Shown here: one piece after another, positions 10,786 through 21,510 of the stretch | Position numbering within the stretch: position 1 is the first letter of the stretch | How the letters are laid out: every line of letters starts with the position of its first letter | Assembly (NCBI GenBank): GCA_036873755.1 | Contig: JAVTVY010039265.1 | Location: forward strand, 62,001 to 126,000 | DNA: 64,000 bases | Reading direction: 5' to 3' | Origin: Hanleya hanleyi | Taxonomy: Eukaryota; Mollusca; Polyplacophora; Lepidopleurida; Hanleyidae | Made by a program: the position numbers and the translations under genes | The notes under the pieces: model-generated | The model's input: only the letters and a program-made list of their open reading frames with translations | Database searches by the model: none | What the model was told of the DNA's origin: nothing

Positions 10786-13700
10786 ATGAGACGTGGAGAA
10801 GATTTTCCAGGGCAGCCAGGAGCGCCTCCGGCTAATGCCTTGCCCGAAGACGAGCGTGTGAGTGAGATTTATCGACGTCACTGGAGCACCATACGCCATT
10901 GTTTTCACCGTCACCGTCGTCTATTGGACTTGTACAATTTCCGGTTGGAGGACCTCACGCATCTTCCTACCTACGCCGAGATTATTTTTACGGACCAAGT
11001 GACAGCGTTCAAGGTGAATATGACATTTGGGTACATTTTACGGCACAAAGAGACGGACCAGTTACGGTATTATTATCCCAGTAATAATACCTGTGGGTTT
11101 CACCAGCCGTTCACGGCGACGGATGCTATTTCTCTGGAGCCACTCATCGAGCAACTCACTACGTTGGATCCATTGGAATGGGCGCGTTTACAACGTCCTA
11201 ACACCAAATGGACTGTGGAAATGGTCACGAACGTCACATTTTTCGTCTCCAAATTGAGAGATCATCCCATCGGTGCTCCTGTCATTCTTCCACCTTGGCT
11301 GCTCCATCGAAAAGGACTGTATGCGTTAACGCGAGGCTATCATTGGCCCTACAAAGACCGGGAATGTCTGTTTCGGTGTTTGGCCATTCATCTGGATGAG
11401 TGTGATCCCAAGGCCTGTGAAAGAGTGGCAGATGGCTATTGGGAAGAGTATCTAGAGGCGCAAGACATAGACCCGCCACGGTTCCGGGGAGTCCCCTTCA
11501 AGTATTTGGATGTCGTGGAATCGCTGTTCGACGTCAATATTTTTGTATACCGTTTACAACCGAAGGAGGATGACATATTTGTGGCCGAATTGGTTCATCG
11601 CTCAACAGAACGGTATGCCTCTACGATGAAAGTCAATGTCTTCGACCACGGCGGGCTGAGTTATTTTCCCCTGATCTACGATATGAGCCTGTACGCGCAA
11701 TCCTACAGTTGTGCCCAATGCCATCGGATGTTTCACCGTTCTTCGGACTTACATCGGCACGAGAAGATTTGTGACAATACTGTGAAGCGCAATTTTCCTG
11801 GCGGTGTGTACCATAATACGCCTACCATTTTCCAGGAACTGGCTGATGAGGGTCTTGTCATACCGGAAGAGGACCGTTATTTTCCCTACCGGGCGTGTTA
11901 CGATTTCGAGGTCCTGTTGGAATCCATGGACATGTTCTCAGCGAAAACGCAGTGGACGCAGCGCCATATTCCCCTGAGTGTGAGCATTTCCACCAACGTA
12001 CCCGGTTATGACGCTGCGCCCGTCTGTTTCGTGTCGTCGTGGGACTCCCATGAGATGATTACCCGCATGATGGGTTATTTAGAGGAAGTCAGTGCGGCCA
12101 GTACGGAACTGTTGGTGTCCAAGTTCCAAGACGTACTGGACCTACTCGACGACCGGATTCCTATACCCGGTGTATCCTTCAGCGACGGTGAAGAGTCGGA
12201 GTCGGAGTCGGAGCCGGAGCCGGATAACGTTCAGCCGCAGGATGTACCTTTGCCTAAGCCGTATGCGGAGAAATTGAAAGCCTGCTTCCTACAATACCTA
12301 GGCCAGTTACCTGTGCTCGGCTTCAACTCGGGGCGATACGATCTGAACATGGTGAAGGAATTTCTCTTCCCTTACTTGGCCCAGGCTAATACCATCAAGT
12401 CCGTCATCAAAAAGATCAATAATCATATGGCCCTCACTACCACGTCACTCCATTTCCTGGATGTACGAAACTACTTAGCTCCCAATTATAGCTATGATCA
12501 GTGAGTGAAGGCGTATGACTGTGCACAAACCAAAGAGAGGTTCCCTTACACGTATATATCGACGCTCGACCGCTTGGAGGAAACACAGTTACCACCCCGG
12601 GACGCGTTCTTTGACGATTTGAAGCAAGTGGAATGTTCGGAAGACACGTACCGGGAACTACAGCAGGTATGGAACGACCAACACTTGCAGACATGAATAC
12701 CTCCCCATATGGTATAATAACTTAGATGTGGTCCCTTTTTCGAAACGGCCGAGAAAATGGTTCAACTCTTTCGGCGGGACCAAATGCACGTCGACATATT
12801 CAAGGAGTGCTTGAGTTTACCGGGTCTGGCTCTACGCCATCTCTTTCAAGATTGTTCCACTTACTTCTCGCTGATACAGCAAAAAGACGAGGACATGTAC
12901 GATTGTTTAAAGCGGAACATCGTCGATGGACCCAGTCTTATTATCACCACTCTTCCAGGTGGGAAACCCTGTGCCAAAATCATTGGTTTCGATGCCAATG
13001 CCCTGTATCTGTGGTCTCTTGCCCAGCCCATGCCAAGCGGTCATTATACGCGCTGGTTGGCGGAAGGTCAGCATTTCAGACCTTAACGCACGCCGTACAA
13101 ACATCTCGCCGACCAGTGGTTGGACTGGGAAGCCTATCGACGGAGAATTTCTATACGCCATCAGATCAACGCCACAGAGAAGCGGATAGGAGATCGCCGA
13201 CTCCCCGTCGATGGGTTTGCCCTTGTGGGTAGAACACCGACCGTATTTCAATTTTACGGCTGCTATTGGCACGGCCACGAATGCCATTTCAGCGCTGGAC
13301 GCTTCAACGAACGACGTGGGGAATCGGCGGAAGAATTACGGGAAGAAGTCCAGGAGAACGGGGATTACATCAAAGAGATGGGATACCACCTCATCGAATG
13401 TGGGAGTGTGAATTTCACACCATGTGCCAGGCCCTCCCACATTTACGCCGTTTCCTTCAAGCGCGCGAGTACCCTCTCAGTTGTCGGCGACTCCTGACTC
13501 TGCCACAGATGTTCGACGCCATTCGTTCCGGAGACCTCTACGGCTTTGTGGAATGCGACCTGCATGTTCCCGACACCCTCAAGCCACTCTTCGCCCAGTG
13601 CCCATCCATCTTTAAAAACACACTGGTGGTTCGGGATGACATTGGAGACACCATGGGTGCCTATGCTGAGCAACACGAGTGTCTGCCTCGACCTCGTCGG

Positions 13701-14634
13701 ATGTTGCTTGGCAGTATGTGGACAGAGAAAATCTTGCTGGGCACTCCGCTACTACAGTGGTACATGAGCCACGGCCTGGAAGTGACGCGCGTGTACCAAG
13801 TCTTACAGTGCGTACCCAACGCCTGTTTTGCGGGGAATGCCGACATCGTGACGTCAGCTCGTCAAGGCGATTCAGATCCGAGTAAGGCTATCATCGGGGA
13901 ATCGTGGAAATTGACGGGCAATGGCTATTATGGCAAAACGGTGACTAACCAAGACAAGCACATGAACGTGAATATCTGTACCACCAAACAAGCCCGCAAA
14001 AAGGTGAATTCTCCCCCTGTTTCGGTCCGTCGAGGTCATCGATGACGATACGTATGAAATCGCTTTAGCCAAAAAGACTATCTATTTCAACCTGCCCCTC
14101 CAAATTGGATGTATGGTATACCAGGTGGCCAAGCTGAGGATGCTCCAGTTTTTATATGATTTCATGGGTGTGTATTTTAATCCATCAGACTGGCAACTCA
14201 TGAAGATGGATACAGACTCTGCTTATATGGCCGTGTCTAATGCGGATTGGGAGTCCCTTGTCAAACCTGAGTTACGTGCACAGTATGAGGCAGTGGCTAC
14301 TTCGACGTGACCATTACCAGTACGACAAGCGGACGCCGGGCCTCTTCAAGTTGGAGTGGAGTGGCGATGCCATGATTGCTCTCTCCTCCAAGACGTATTA
14401 CTGTTACGGTGGAGCTGCAAAGGGGTGAACCGGCGCGATCCGGCCATCGACAAAGCCTTGTACCTGGACGTGCTTCAAAGCCAGGCCAGTGCGAGTGGGA
14501 CTAACAGAGGATTCCGAGTCGTCGACCACCAGATGCGGACGTACATCCAGAAACGAGATGCCTTCACATTTTTCTACCCCAAGCGGGAAGTCCTTCCCGA
14601 TGGCGTCAGTACCACATACCTGGACTTGTGAAAC
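10786..14634 (+). pseudogene. POLB: Protein-primed family B DNA polymerase of Polinton A (broken)
   Basis: Replicates the element from a terminal protein primer; this is inferred from the family. ATG at 10786 in an ACCATGA context opens 572 codons. A CCHC finger (C309, C312, H325, C329) is followed by exonuclease motif I (CYDFE, D373/E375) and motif II (NSGRYD, D519). A TGA at 12502 interrupts the frame, which then continues unchanged to 12696. Further frameshifts follow near 12700-12757, 13087, 13420, 14030 and 14300. Polymerase motif A (GFDANALYLW, Asp codon at 12991), a YGCYWHGHEC segment near 13258, motif B (KLTGNGYYGKT, about 13906-13940) and motif C (KMDTDSAY, 14203-14226) are all recognisable. 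An AATAAA follows at 14861. At about 1,280 codons it has normal Polinton length, so decay is by point lesions and not by deletion. Confidence 0.93.
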
Positions 14635-14713
14635 TATGACATTTGATATACTTCTCATGATACAACGAGTTAAAACTATAACTGTCAAAATAGCGTACAC
14701 GATAACTGTAAAA

Positions 14714-14799
14714 GTCAGGATGGCCGAGTGGTCTAAGGCGCCAGTCCTAAGTGCTGGTCTGCGCAATGCATGACGTGGGTTCGAATCCTACTCCTGACA
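14714..14799 (+). tRNA. tRNA-Leu-like gene (anticodon TAA) inside Polinton A
   Basis: A 7-bp acceptor stem (GTCAGGA with TCCTGAC) is followed by discriminator A. A-box TGGCCGAGTGG and B-box GGTTCGAATCC are intact. The GCC/GGC D stem, a type II long variable arm and a T stem with one G-U pair all fit tRNA-Leu. The anticodon arm CCAGT-CCTAAGT-GCTGG gives anticodon TAA, but position 33 is C in place of the near-universal T, and the stem closes with a T-G wobble. A TTTT pol III stop begins at 14801. The gene sits exactly between the PolB 3' end and the convergent late block. It may be a captured host tRNA, now slightly decayed. Confidence 0.8.
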
Positions 14800-14860
14800 G
14801 TTTTACACACCTACTGTATTCTTTGTACATGTACATATTCTATACATTCTTGTTCACCTG

Positions 14861-14906
14861 AATAAAAAAAACTCAAAACGTCACGTGTTTTCATGAATTT
14901 TTTATT
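14861..14906. terminator. Convergent poly(A) signals between PolB and the late genes
   Basis: AATAAA at 14861-14866 serves the plus-strand PolB transcript. TTTATT at 14901-14906 (AATAAA on the minus strand) lies 71 bp beyond the protease stop codon and serves the minus-strand block. The two transcription units meet within about 45 bp. Confidence 0.65.
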
Positions 14907-14976
14907 GAACCTCAATAAACGTCAGAACAACAACGTCATAACAACAATAAAAACACCGCGCGGTGCATTGAATAAA

Positions 14977-15862
14977 TTAAGACAACCAGAGAAATGGGGC
15001 ATGAACATTAAAACGAGAGGCAGCCCAGTCGTACACTAAGACATCACGGTCTTCGGCTTGAGAATAATCATCAAATATCTGTATGATTGTTTGCATGGAA
15101 TGTCCTCTACTCCGGTGAGTGAGATAAAACACACAGTACTGTCCGCATACACTACTCAAGGGTCCTTGTAATCTTTTAGTATTCCAGCGCCACACTGTAG
15201 TAGATTCGTCCATGAACTGGGTCAAATCGGGATGCAGGAGAGCAATTACAAGCGTCTAGTCCGTCATTCATAATCCAGCCGTCGTCCATTAGCGAATATC
15301 CGCGTCCATAATCCAAAGACCTATCCCATTTTTCACATAACAGTATTAGCACCAAATTCAAAAAGACAATCATAGTATACATAAACATAGGCTTGTTTCC
15401 TGCAAGAGAGAAGCGGTCAACAGTTTTCAATGATGCCGGCAAGACATCATGATGTTCCAGAAATATCAAATCCGTATCGTTGATCAGTATTCTTAATCCA
15501 TAATATTCGTTATAGAGTCGTCATCTAAAAAAAGATGTATCTCAGTCACGCTTTGATTGTGACTGTTCATATGAGTACCATGAGGATCTTGAAGTACATG
15601 GGTTCATACGGCCCCTAGCCCCGGGTTAAGCGGAATTAGACACAAGTCTAATGAGTCCGTAGGAATCAAAGTATTCTCCTTGGCTCAGGGCGTCCACGTA
15701 TACAGCTATCCAATGTTCACCCGAACGAGTACTAGGGTCTGTATTCAGGATGTAGGCCGCCGCGGTGGATGGGGTGGTCGGAAAGACATTGCGTGGAAAC
15801 ACACCTCGAAAGGGTACTCGGGGATCCCGCTGGAGTACGGTGATGAGCTGCTCTGTATCCAT
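14977..15862 (-). pseudogene. PRO: Adenain-like cysteine protease of element A, split by a retroelement
   Basis: Capsid-maturation protease of the adenain/Ulp1 type (family knowledge). The N-terminal half (15862 to about 15656) starts at ATG 15862 and contains the His motif GEHWIAVY followed by EYFDSYG, whose Asp is the likely second catalytic residue. The C-terminal half (about 15240-14977) contains SVCGQYCVFYL, with the probable catalytic Cys. The halves align end to end with the intact protease of element C at 55761-56220, so a retroelement inserted right after the DSYGLI codons. The ATG lies 2 nt beyond the capsid-gene stop, the same coupling as in element C. Confidence 0.9.
15241..15655 (-). 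mobile_element. Penelope-like retroelement fragment inserted in the protease gene
   Basis: Its 3' end (ACGCTTGTAAT on the minus strand) and about 410 bp of upstream sequence match copies at 49286, 56914 and 60741. It is 5' truncated and lacks the reverse transcriptase core. AAT at both junctions could be a 3-bp duplication, but the overlap with element sequence leaves this open. The inserted module keeps an open frame encoding a hydrophobic helix (FMYTMIVFLNLVLILL). Confidence 0.8.
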
Positions 15863-15864
15863 GA

Positions 15865-16992
15865 CTAGCTGGCGTAGTCACACAGGACGTTTCTTTGCTG
15901 ATCCACTGTGATGACGTTATCAAACTCGGTGTAGCAAATCACGTTAATGGTATGGAGTAGAGCTACGGAGAAACGCGGCTCCAACCGTAAGTTTCCTTTC
16001 TTGAGCAAGGCCAGCTGATGATCGTGTTCCAAGGTGGAGGTGAGGTCGAAGGCAAACAAAGTGTACCCACGGCCAAAGTCTCGTCGAGTGATGGTATTTC
16101 CTTCGTCCTGATTGTTTTGTCCTGTGGCTGTAAACAGGTTCAGGTAGCTCCGCACATAGTGCTGGTTACCAAAATCCGGTTGTAACGGTCGGGCTGGAAT
16201 TTAATGGCCAGCCACGTGCAGTGCCACAAAGTTGGCAGTGAAATGTTGAAAGTGGAACGGATTCTCACCCCACTGTCCATTGAAACTGGTGTTGGTGACA
16301 CACGCCAGTGTACGACGTTTAGGGAGATCCCCTAGAAATAAATTTTCTCTATTGGCCATCATCGTACCTGCCGGCACGGAGAACACCTTGGTCTGTACGC
16401 GTCGGATGGGGTACAGGGCTGATTTTTTCGATACGGCTTCCATATGACTCACCAACACGCCCTGTTGCAAATCCACGGTACGCACAAACAGGGCTGCTTC
16501 TTCTATGAAGCCGGCCATCAAGGCGAAGGAGGGTGGGGAACGAATCAGCTTGATCTTGATGGATACACCGTTCATCAGGTACCGATCTTGCAGGAACAGG
16601 TCGGCGTTCAGTCGACCCATCATATCGACGGACTTGCTACCGCCTGTAAACCTTCTGCGTTGGATGAACCCACTATTTGCAACGGTGGTCATATCCATTT
16701 CACCGGGCGAATCCTTGTAGTACAGTGAGGCTTGCAAGTGTGTTTTTTTGGCATCTTCTCCGTACGACAATAACGTTTAGATGTCGGCCCGGTACGGGTA
16801 CGTATTGGTGGACGTACTGATGAGTTTATCGTTCAGACTGATATCCACCTTTTGGAACATCGAGTGCAGCCAGAGATTCACTGGGACTACGACCGCTTCG
16901 TCCTCGATGTCCGTGCCGTCTCCTTTCACCACTTTGGCTTTCACGTAAAAGTACGTGTGCGCCGGCGCGTGATTCCGTATCCGCGCAGACAT
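15865..16992 (-). pseudogene. MCP: Hexon-like major capsid protein of element A, N-terminally truncated and broken
   Basis: The double jelly-roll shell protein of Polinton virions (family knowledge). The piece 16992-16777 (YFYVKAKVV ... NLWLHSMFQKVDISLNDKLIS), the piece 16770-16201 (RLNADLFLQDRYLMNGVSIK ...) and the piece 16200-15865 (GYTLFAFDLTSTLE ... INVICYTEFDNVI) align in order with the element C protein. They are separated only by in-frame TAA codons at about 16777 and 16201. About 65 N-terminal residues present in element C are missing: the reading runs directly into the ATPase gene, which marks a deletion that also removed the pX-like and penton-like genes. The stop at 15865 lies 2 nt before the protease ATG. 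Confidence 0.9.
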
Positions 16993-17032
16993 GATGAAGA
17001 AGTGAATGCTAGAGTGTTGTGTCTTCTTTTAT

Positions 17033-17648
17033 TTATTTGGGGGTGTACACCGTCAGGAACTCTCCGGGGAAAAATGTGGGTCCGCAATCGAAGTGCCGAG
17101 GGTGTCCCTTGTTTCAAGTCGATGAGAAGATAGCCGTGAGCCCCTTGGGTGGCATCTTCAAAGGCTTCCCGCACAAAGGCCGTGTTTTTAGGGTACATCT
17201 GTCTGGCCAGGTGCATGATTTGTGATGCGTCTCTGGGGTGTTTGAACAACACCACATACTGAGCATTCAAACTGATGTTGCGGTGCTCTTTGTTCTCACT
17301 GAAGAGATTCTGGACGATGTAGATGATGCTCAACCGACGATGATGGCTCCCTTTCGTAAAGAGACGCGTCACCCGACTGTCCGTTTCGGTCATTAGATCG
17401 TCTACCACCACCAACGTGTCTTCTGGGGTATCCTCTGGGAGTAATCCTTCCACCAAGGTGAGTCCAGGTATGCGTGCCAGTTCCTCGTACACAGGCTGCC
17501 AAGCTCCATAACACCAGAGGATGCGAGCCACGGGCGGTGAAATGAGGGCTGACCCGTGTTGGATGAGACGTTGAACGAAGTGTGTTTTCCCCGATCCGGT
17601 CGGTCCAGCGATGAGACACGTGAAGGGATGCTGCCACCGAGGATCCAT
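17033..17648 (-). pseudogene. ATP: Packaging ATPase (FtsK/HerA-type) of element A
   Basis: Genome-packaging motor ATPase (family knowledge). ATG at 17648 opens HPFTCLIAGPTGSGKT, with Walker A at residues 15-22. Walker B is LVVVDDLM, followed by the conserved TKGSHHRRLSIIYIVQNLF segment. The frame is open for about 200 residues. Near the 3' end, one extra base in a C run shifts it out of a short natural tail ending TVYTPK and a TAA at 17033; the shifted frame instead runs on to 16941 into capsid sequence. There is no zinc finger at the N-terminus, unlike the ATPase in element B. The ATG follows the preceding stop codon by 3 nt. Confidence 0.9.
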
Positions 17649-17651
17649 AGT

Positions 17652-18229
17652 TTATTTGGTGAATTGCGCCAAGCGTTCAGAGGCCCACCACCGTTGTCGT
17701 GGATCCCACCGGGGGTCGTAGTCCTGAGGGTACCGTCGCCTTGGTAAACGTGGTATTATACCCACTCTAGGCGTTAGAGTCGTCGTTGGAGTCCTATGCT
17801 GCCGTGGTTTTGCCCTGGTAGCTGTGATGGTGGAAGATGATGCTGGTGGGTCGCTTCTGAGGGTAGGACTAGGCAGGTACACTGGTGGTACCCTGGTGAA
17901 GTTCCGCAGAGTAGTAGTAGTAGTAGTAGTACGAATGAGAGTAGGACTAGACCGCGTAGTGGAACGTGCTGTAGAACCTGGTGGTACCCTGGTAATGTTC
18001 CGCAGAGTAGTAGTAGTAGGAGAGATGGTGGTGGTGGTGTTGGGTGATTGCACTTGACGTTGGGGGTAGCTATTGGACGAGTGGATGGTAGGTTGAAACA
18101 GGATATAAGGTACGCCAAGTCGTAGAAGACTCCTCCAAACAAGGCACCCAGAAGCGCTAGTATACACACAACAGTACCGACTTGTCCTTTTCGAGTCCGC
18201 AGCAGTAAGGGCAGATGTGCATTATCCAT
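17652..18229 (-). pseudogene. Single-pass membrane protein with Thr/Ser/Pro-rich stalk (frameshifted)
   Basis: ATG at 18229 encodes a short basic N-terminus (LLRTRKGQVG) and a hydrophobic helix (TVVCILALLGALFGGVF). A frameshift near 18070 moves the reading to another frame, which continues with TTTTTISPTTTTL-like and TTTTTTTLRNFTRVPP repeats and ends in an RWDPRQRWW-containing tail at 17652. The stalk is mucin-like, with two copies of a LRN(I/F)TRVPP motif carrying an N-glycosylation sequon. Polintons often have a membrane protein near the integrase, but I recognise no specific family. A TATA-like TATAAAT overlaps the integrase stop just upstream. Confidence 0.65.
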
Positions 18230-18273
18230 GGTACAACCCTAGACTGAACGATGTAAGAGATGTGAGGTAGAAT

Positions 18274-19429
18274 TTATAGCCGTTTCATGTCACGGGCTGA
18301 GACCCAGGAATTAAACGAACTGGGCCAACCTTGCCATTTGATGAAATGATAGGGGATGCCACGGCGACGTTCCGTTTTCAAAATCTTTTCCACCGTGTAG
18401 TAGTCTTTCTGTGTTTTTACCACCGGTTGTAATTCCGCCTCGTAACACGTGCCTTGCAGTGTTTCTCCTTGTAGATCTTCCAGTTGATAGACGTGTGGGT
18501 TTCGGGGCGCATGGCGAACGATGACAAAGTGCTCGTCACTCCAGTTGGGCAAGTAACTTTTCTCAAATTGCCCTTTGACTTTACTGATCCGTACCACATC
18601 TCCACGTTTATAACGGGGTGAAGTGAGTGGACTTGGTTCTATCGAGTACAACGTACGGTGCACTTGATGTTCGTTGCCTTCCGTCACATCGAGGGGGCCC
18701 GCTGGATACTGCGATGATAGGCTCGATTGTACCCTCGGACCAGTTGAGGTAGCACAACGATGTGTTTTTGGCTGTAAAATACTTGTACATCCGACCTTTC
18801 AAGGTCCGATTGAACCGTTCCACCACAGAGGCTTTGGTCTCGTTGTACGTATGGAAGAAAAACACCTTCTGTTTCTTGAGAAAGGCTTGAAAGTGTCGGT
18901 TGAGGAATTCTGTGCCTTCATCCGTTTGCAAATAGAGGGGTTTGCGACCCGTCTTGAAAATCTGCTGGAACACCCGTACCAGATTCTCTCCTGTTTTGGT
19001 CTGGATCAGTACCACCCACGCGTACTTGGATAAAATATCGATACAGGTCAACATGTACCGATGTCCATCACTGTGGGCAGCAAATCGACTCATATCGACG
19101 AAATCGGCCTGCCATTGCGCGTCTATACCTCCTACGATGACTCGATTACGGCGAAAATGTCGTCGGGCTGCTCGATGTAAGCTATAAGTGTCTTGGGTTT
19201 TTAACCATTCCCAAACTTCAGCTCGACTGATGCCTTGGGAATGTGCAGCTCGAGCGAGCGCTCCCACAGCGCTATAAGCGGCTGGACTGGTTGGGCTGTA
19301 ATACAAATCTGTTAACACCTTGTTCACAGTCTTACTCCACGTTGTACCCTTTCGACCGACCTTCCGGGCGCTCCACTGGCTTCCGTTTCGGGTACCCCTC
19401 TGGGTTGCGCTGTTGTGTGTTCGCTTCAT
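18274..19429 (-). pseudogene. INT: Retroviral-type integrase with C-terminal chromodomain (frameshifted)
   Basis: Inserts the element into chromosomes with 6-bp staggered joining (family knowledge). ATG at 19429. The catalytic core shows WQADFVDM (D109), LQTDEGTEF (D170) and KASVVERFNRTLK (E204). Downstream, the typical YNRAYHRSIQRAPS segment and the following TEGNEH stretch lie in different frames around 18660-18760, so at least two frameshifts exist there. The last part (18687-18274) has a beta-rich region (YKRGDVVRISKVKGQFEKSY) and a chromodomain (YYTVEKILK ... YHFIKWQGW ... NSWVSARD). The chromodomain suggests targeting to modified histones. Total about 385 residues, a usual size. Confidence 0.93.
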
Positions 19430-19462
19430 GAGTAGACACTAGCACTCTAGCCTGTGTGCACC

Positions 19463-20114
19463 CTATAGATATAGTACTTCATCGACAATGGGGACTACTT
19501 TTTCCAAGGCCGCCCATAGATCAGGGTCCAGGGTAAAATGTCCTCCGTCCAGACAGATGAGTTGAGCAAAAAAGGGGCCGCGGAAAATGTAGACATGGTG
19601 ACACAGGTGAATGCTATCGCCGTCCAGTGTTCCCTTTAACACGCGTTCCAAGGTGGTCCATCCCTCCGGGGACAGAGAGACGTCGGCTTTGGGTGCCCAC
19701 CCAGTGCGGTTATGGATGAGGTCGACTCGTTTGTGGTACAACAATAGGGTGCAGCCAGGTGTTAGAGTCCGGGTAGCCACAGAGTTCGCGTCGGGGTGCA
19801 GTAAGTCGTGGACGTCGGGGATAATAGCTTTCAGCGCCTGCCATAATGCAATGCGGAGTGTGATATGGGGGCCACCACGCTGTTCTAACCGGGGGGGAAA
19901 AAATTATCTCCACCACGTCGTAGGATGACACCGACTCCCACGTGCACGAAATCGACTTCGGGCTCTTGCTAGTCCACCCTGCTAGGGTTAAAAATAGCTT
20001 CACCTCTCGGGGTTGTTCTTCGATGAGCTGCAGGTGATGGTCATTGAGGATCAGGGTCACGTTGGCGGTCAGTTGGAACAACGCAAGCTCACCATTTGCT
20101 CCGCACACTCCCAT
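19463..20114 (-). pseudogene. Tandemly duplicated PC4-like protein of element A (frameshifted)
   Basis: ATG at 20114 follows a TATA box at 20150-20157. The protein contains two copies of one module: LTANVTLILNDHHLQLIEE ... LTLAGW (first half) and LTPGCTLLLYHKRVDLI ... VSLSPEGWTTLERVL ... HVYIFRGPFFAQL ... FTLDPDLWAALEKVVPIVD (second half). A base gain or loss in a T6C7 run near 19890-19905 breaks the first copy. The repeated pattern of a strand pair followed by (S/T)L...W..L...(I/L) resembles half of a PC4/SUB1-type single-stranded DNA-binding fold; this is a motif impression and not a proven homology. The same family occurs three times in element C. Confidence 0.6.
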
Positions 20115-20149
20115 GGTGGTGAATGACAAACACCAGCGAGGGAGGCCTG

Positions 20150-20157
20150 TATATATA
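20150..20157 (-). promoter_or_regulatory. TATA box upstream of the PC4-like gene
   Basis: TATATATA on the minus strand, about 36 bp upstream of the ATG at 20114. Confidence 0.5.
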
Positions 20158-20299
20158 GAGTAGCGCGCTTCCTCTACATGCGCTTATACTACACCCTGTC
20201 AGTCCATAGCGGACTAACCTCTACCCCTGCAAATAGGGCTGGACGGGTACTTTTTATACTACTACAATATCAAGTCCCCTATTCGTATAATTAACCCCT

Positions 20300-20592
20300 A
20301 GTCCGTAGCCGTACATGTTATAGTTTTTTTTATTAATTCGTGCCTCTCTATTCTAGTCCGTATCCGTACACGTTATGGTTTTATTTTTCCGTCTCCCCTC
20401 ACTCTTCGTGAAAGTCCGTGATCATTCGGTAGTGTAATGTTAAATTAACCCCTAGTCCGTAGCCGTACACGTTATAGTTTTATTTTTTCGTGCCTATCTA
20501 TGCTGGTCCGTACCCGTACACGTTATAGTTTTATTTTCCATCGCCCCTCTACCTTCGTCAAAGTCCGCGATGATTCGGTGGTGTAATGTTAT
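20300..20592. repeat. Repeated GTCCGTA-CCGTACACG motif array, candidate control region
   Basis: AGTCCGTAGCCGTACA(C/T)GTTATAGTTTT or close variants occur near 20308, 20357, 20454 and 20506, each followed by a T/A-rich TTTTATTTTT stretch. Two larger ~150-bp units (about 20338-20440 and 20490-20590) also share GTCAAAGTCCG(T/C)GATGATTCGGT. There is no coding frame. The array lies at the divergence point between the minus-strand late block and the plus-strand gene at 21039, which suggests enhancer or replication-control function. Confidence 0.6.
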
Positions 20593-20689
20593 AGGGGTAG
20601 GAATTCATTTAACCTAGGTTTTCCTATAGCGGAGCTTGGTCAAAAACGAGGATTGAAATGTTAACCCAGAAGGGGTTGCAGCGCCTTAT

Positions 20690-20975
20690 TGGGCCAATCA
20701 GCATCCATTATTTCAACCAATGGCTAAGCCTGAACAAGAGCCAATGAGTGGGCTAAGCCGGTCTTAGACAGCCAATCGATATCATCCTGGGTTATTGTAT
20801 GGGCCTTCAATTTAACCTAGGAAATTGCTATTGGAAGCTTGGTAGGATTCTGGCGTAATGGTGGGCCGGGTGCAACTAGCGCATTTGGACCAATGAATAT
20901 CCATTATTTCAACCAATAGATTTGCCCGAAGAAGAGCCAATCGATGAGGTTCGCGCCTTTTAGACAGCCAATGGA
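20690..20975. promoter_or_regulatory. Cluster of eight CCAAT boxes in two duplicated modules
   Basis: CCAAT occurs near 20695, 20719, 20739, 20771, 20889, 20917, 20938 and 20970. It forms two parallel modules of four: GGCCAATCAGCATCC/ACCAATGAATATCC, then TTCAACCAAT, then GAGCCAAT, then ACAGCCAAT. The cluster sits 60-350 bp upstream of the ATG at 21039. Multiple CCAAT boxes are typical of NF-Y-driven, cell-cycle genes including histones. Confidence 0.65.
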
Positions 20976-21038
20976 TATCCATCACATTCAGAATATCAGC
21001 TCCGAGCCAAGCGGACAAGAGCACATCACAATATTTCC

Positions 21039-21467
21039 ATGTGTAAAGACCCTATTGAGAGAAACATGAGCCGTGTAGGAAAGATGTCTACAAGCAAAGG
21101 TGCGGGGAGAGTAATGAAAGAGAGGCGAGAGAAAAAAGAACTGGCCAAGGCAATGAAACAATTTTGGTTAGAGGAAATGCGAAAGTGGATGAGAGAAAAC
21201 ACAAAAGAAATGACACCGCTGTCGTGGGGCGATTTGTTCCATCTGATCACCAGGGCCCCGAGAGATCTGGAGGGGGAAGACTAGCTGGACAGCCTGCAAG
21301 ATCTGTTGGACCAACAACAACAGTGCCAGCCAGTCGTCCCCGAAGTCATTAACATCGACGTGCAAGAAGAACCTCAGCCCGAATTCATCGACATTGGGGA
21401 GTTGGAACCGCGGGACGAACAACATCAACAGCCCGGGGGCTACTTCTCAATCAGCCGGAACAAATAG
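21039..21467 (+). pseudogene. Small basic/acidic protein with histone-type 3' end (one in-frame TAG)
   Basis: ATG at 21039, or a second at 21066 in AACATGA context. The N-terminal half is highly basic and helical (RVMKERREKKELAKAMKQF). The frame meets TAG at 21282 but continues in the same phase to 21467, encoding a Gln-rich acidic tail with VINIDVQEE and FIDIGELE, both resembling SUMO-interaction motifs. The whole would be about 142 residues. The gene is flanked upstream by eight CCAAT boxes and downstream by two histone-like stem-loops. No family is recognised. The TAG may be decay (CAG to TAG) or readthrough. Confidence 0.6.
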
Positions 21468-21510
21468 GAAAGTTCCCCCTGAGAAAACTGGGTAAAAACA
21501 AACACCCAAC

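Noticed and set aside
12502..12504. Programmed stop-codon readthrough as general explanation for in-frame stops
   Set aside because: PolB also has several true frameshifts, and the stops differ in type and context, so decay is the simpler explanation.
12726..13232. Long alternative-frame ORFs overlapping PolB (also 13443-13676 and 14404-14766 on the minus strand)
   Set aside because: They are shadows of the PolB reading frames, which carry the polymerase motifs.
17296..17637. 113-codon frame overlapping the ATPase
   Set aside because: Opposite-phase shadow; the Walker motifs are in the other frame.
21039..21467. Interpretation as a host histone gene because of the stem-loops
   Set aside because: The protein has no histone fold motif, and the locus lies well inside element A's termini.
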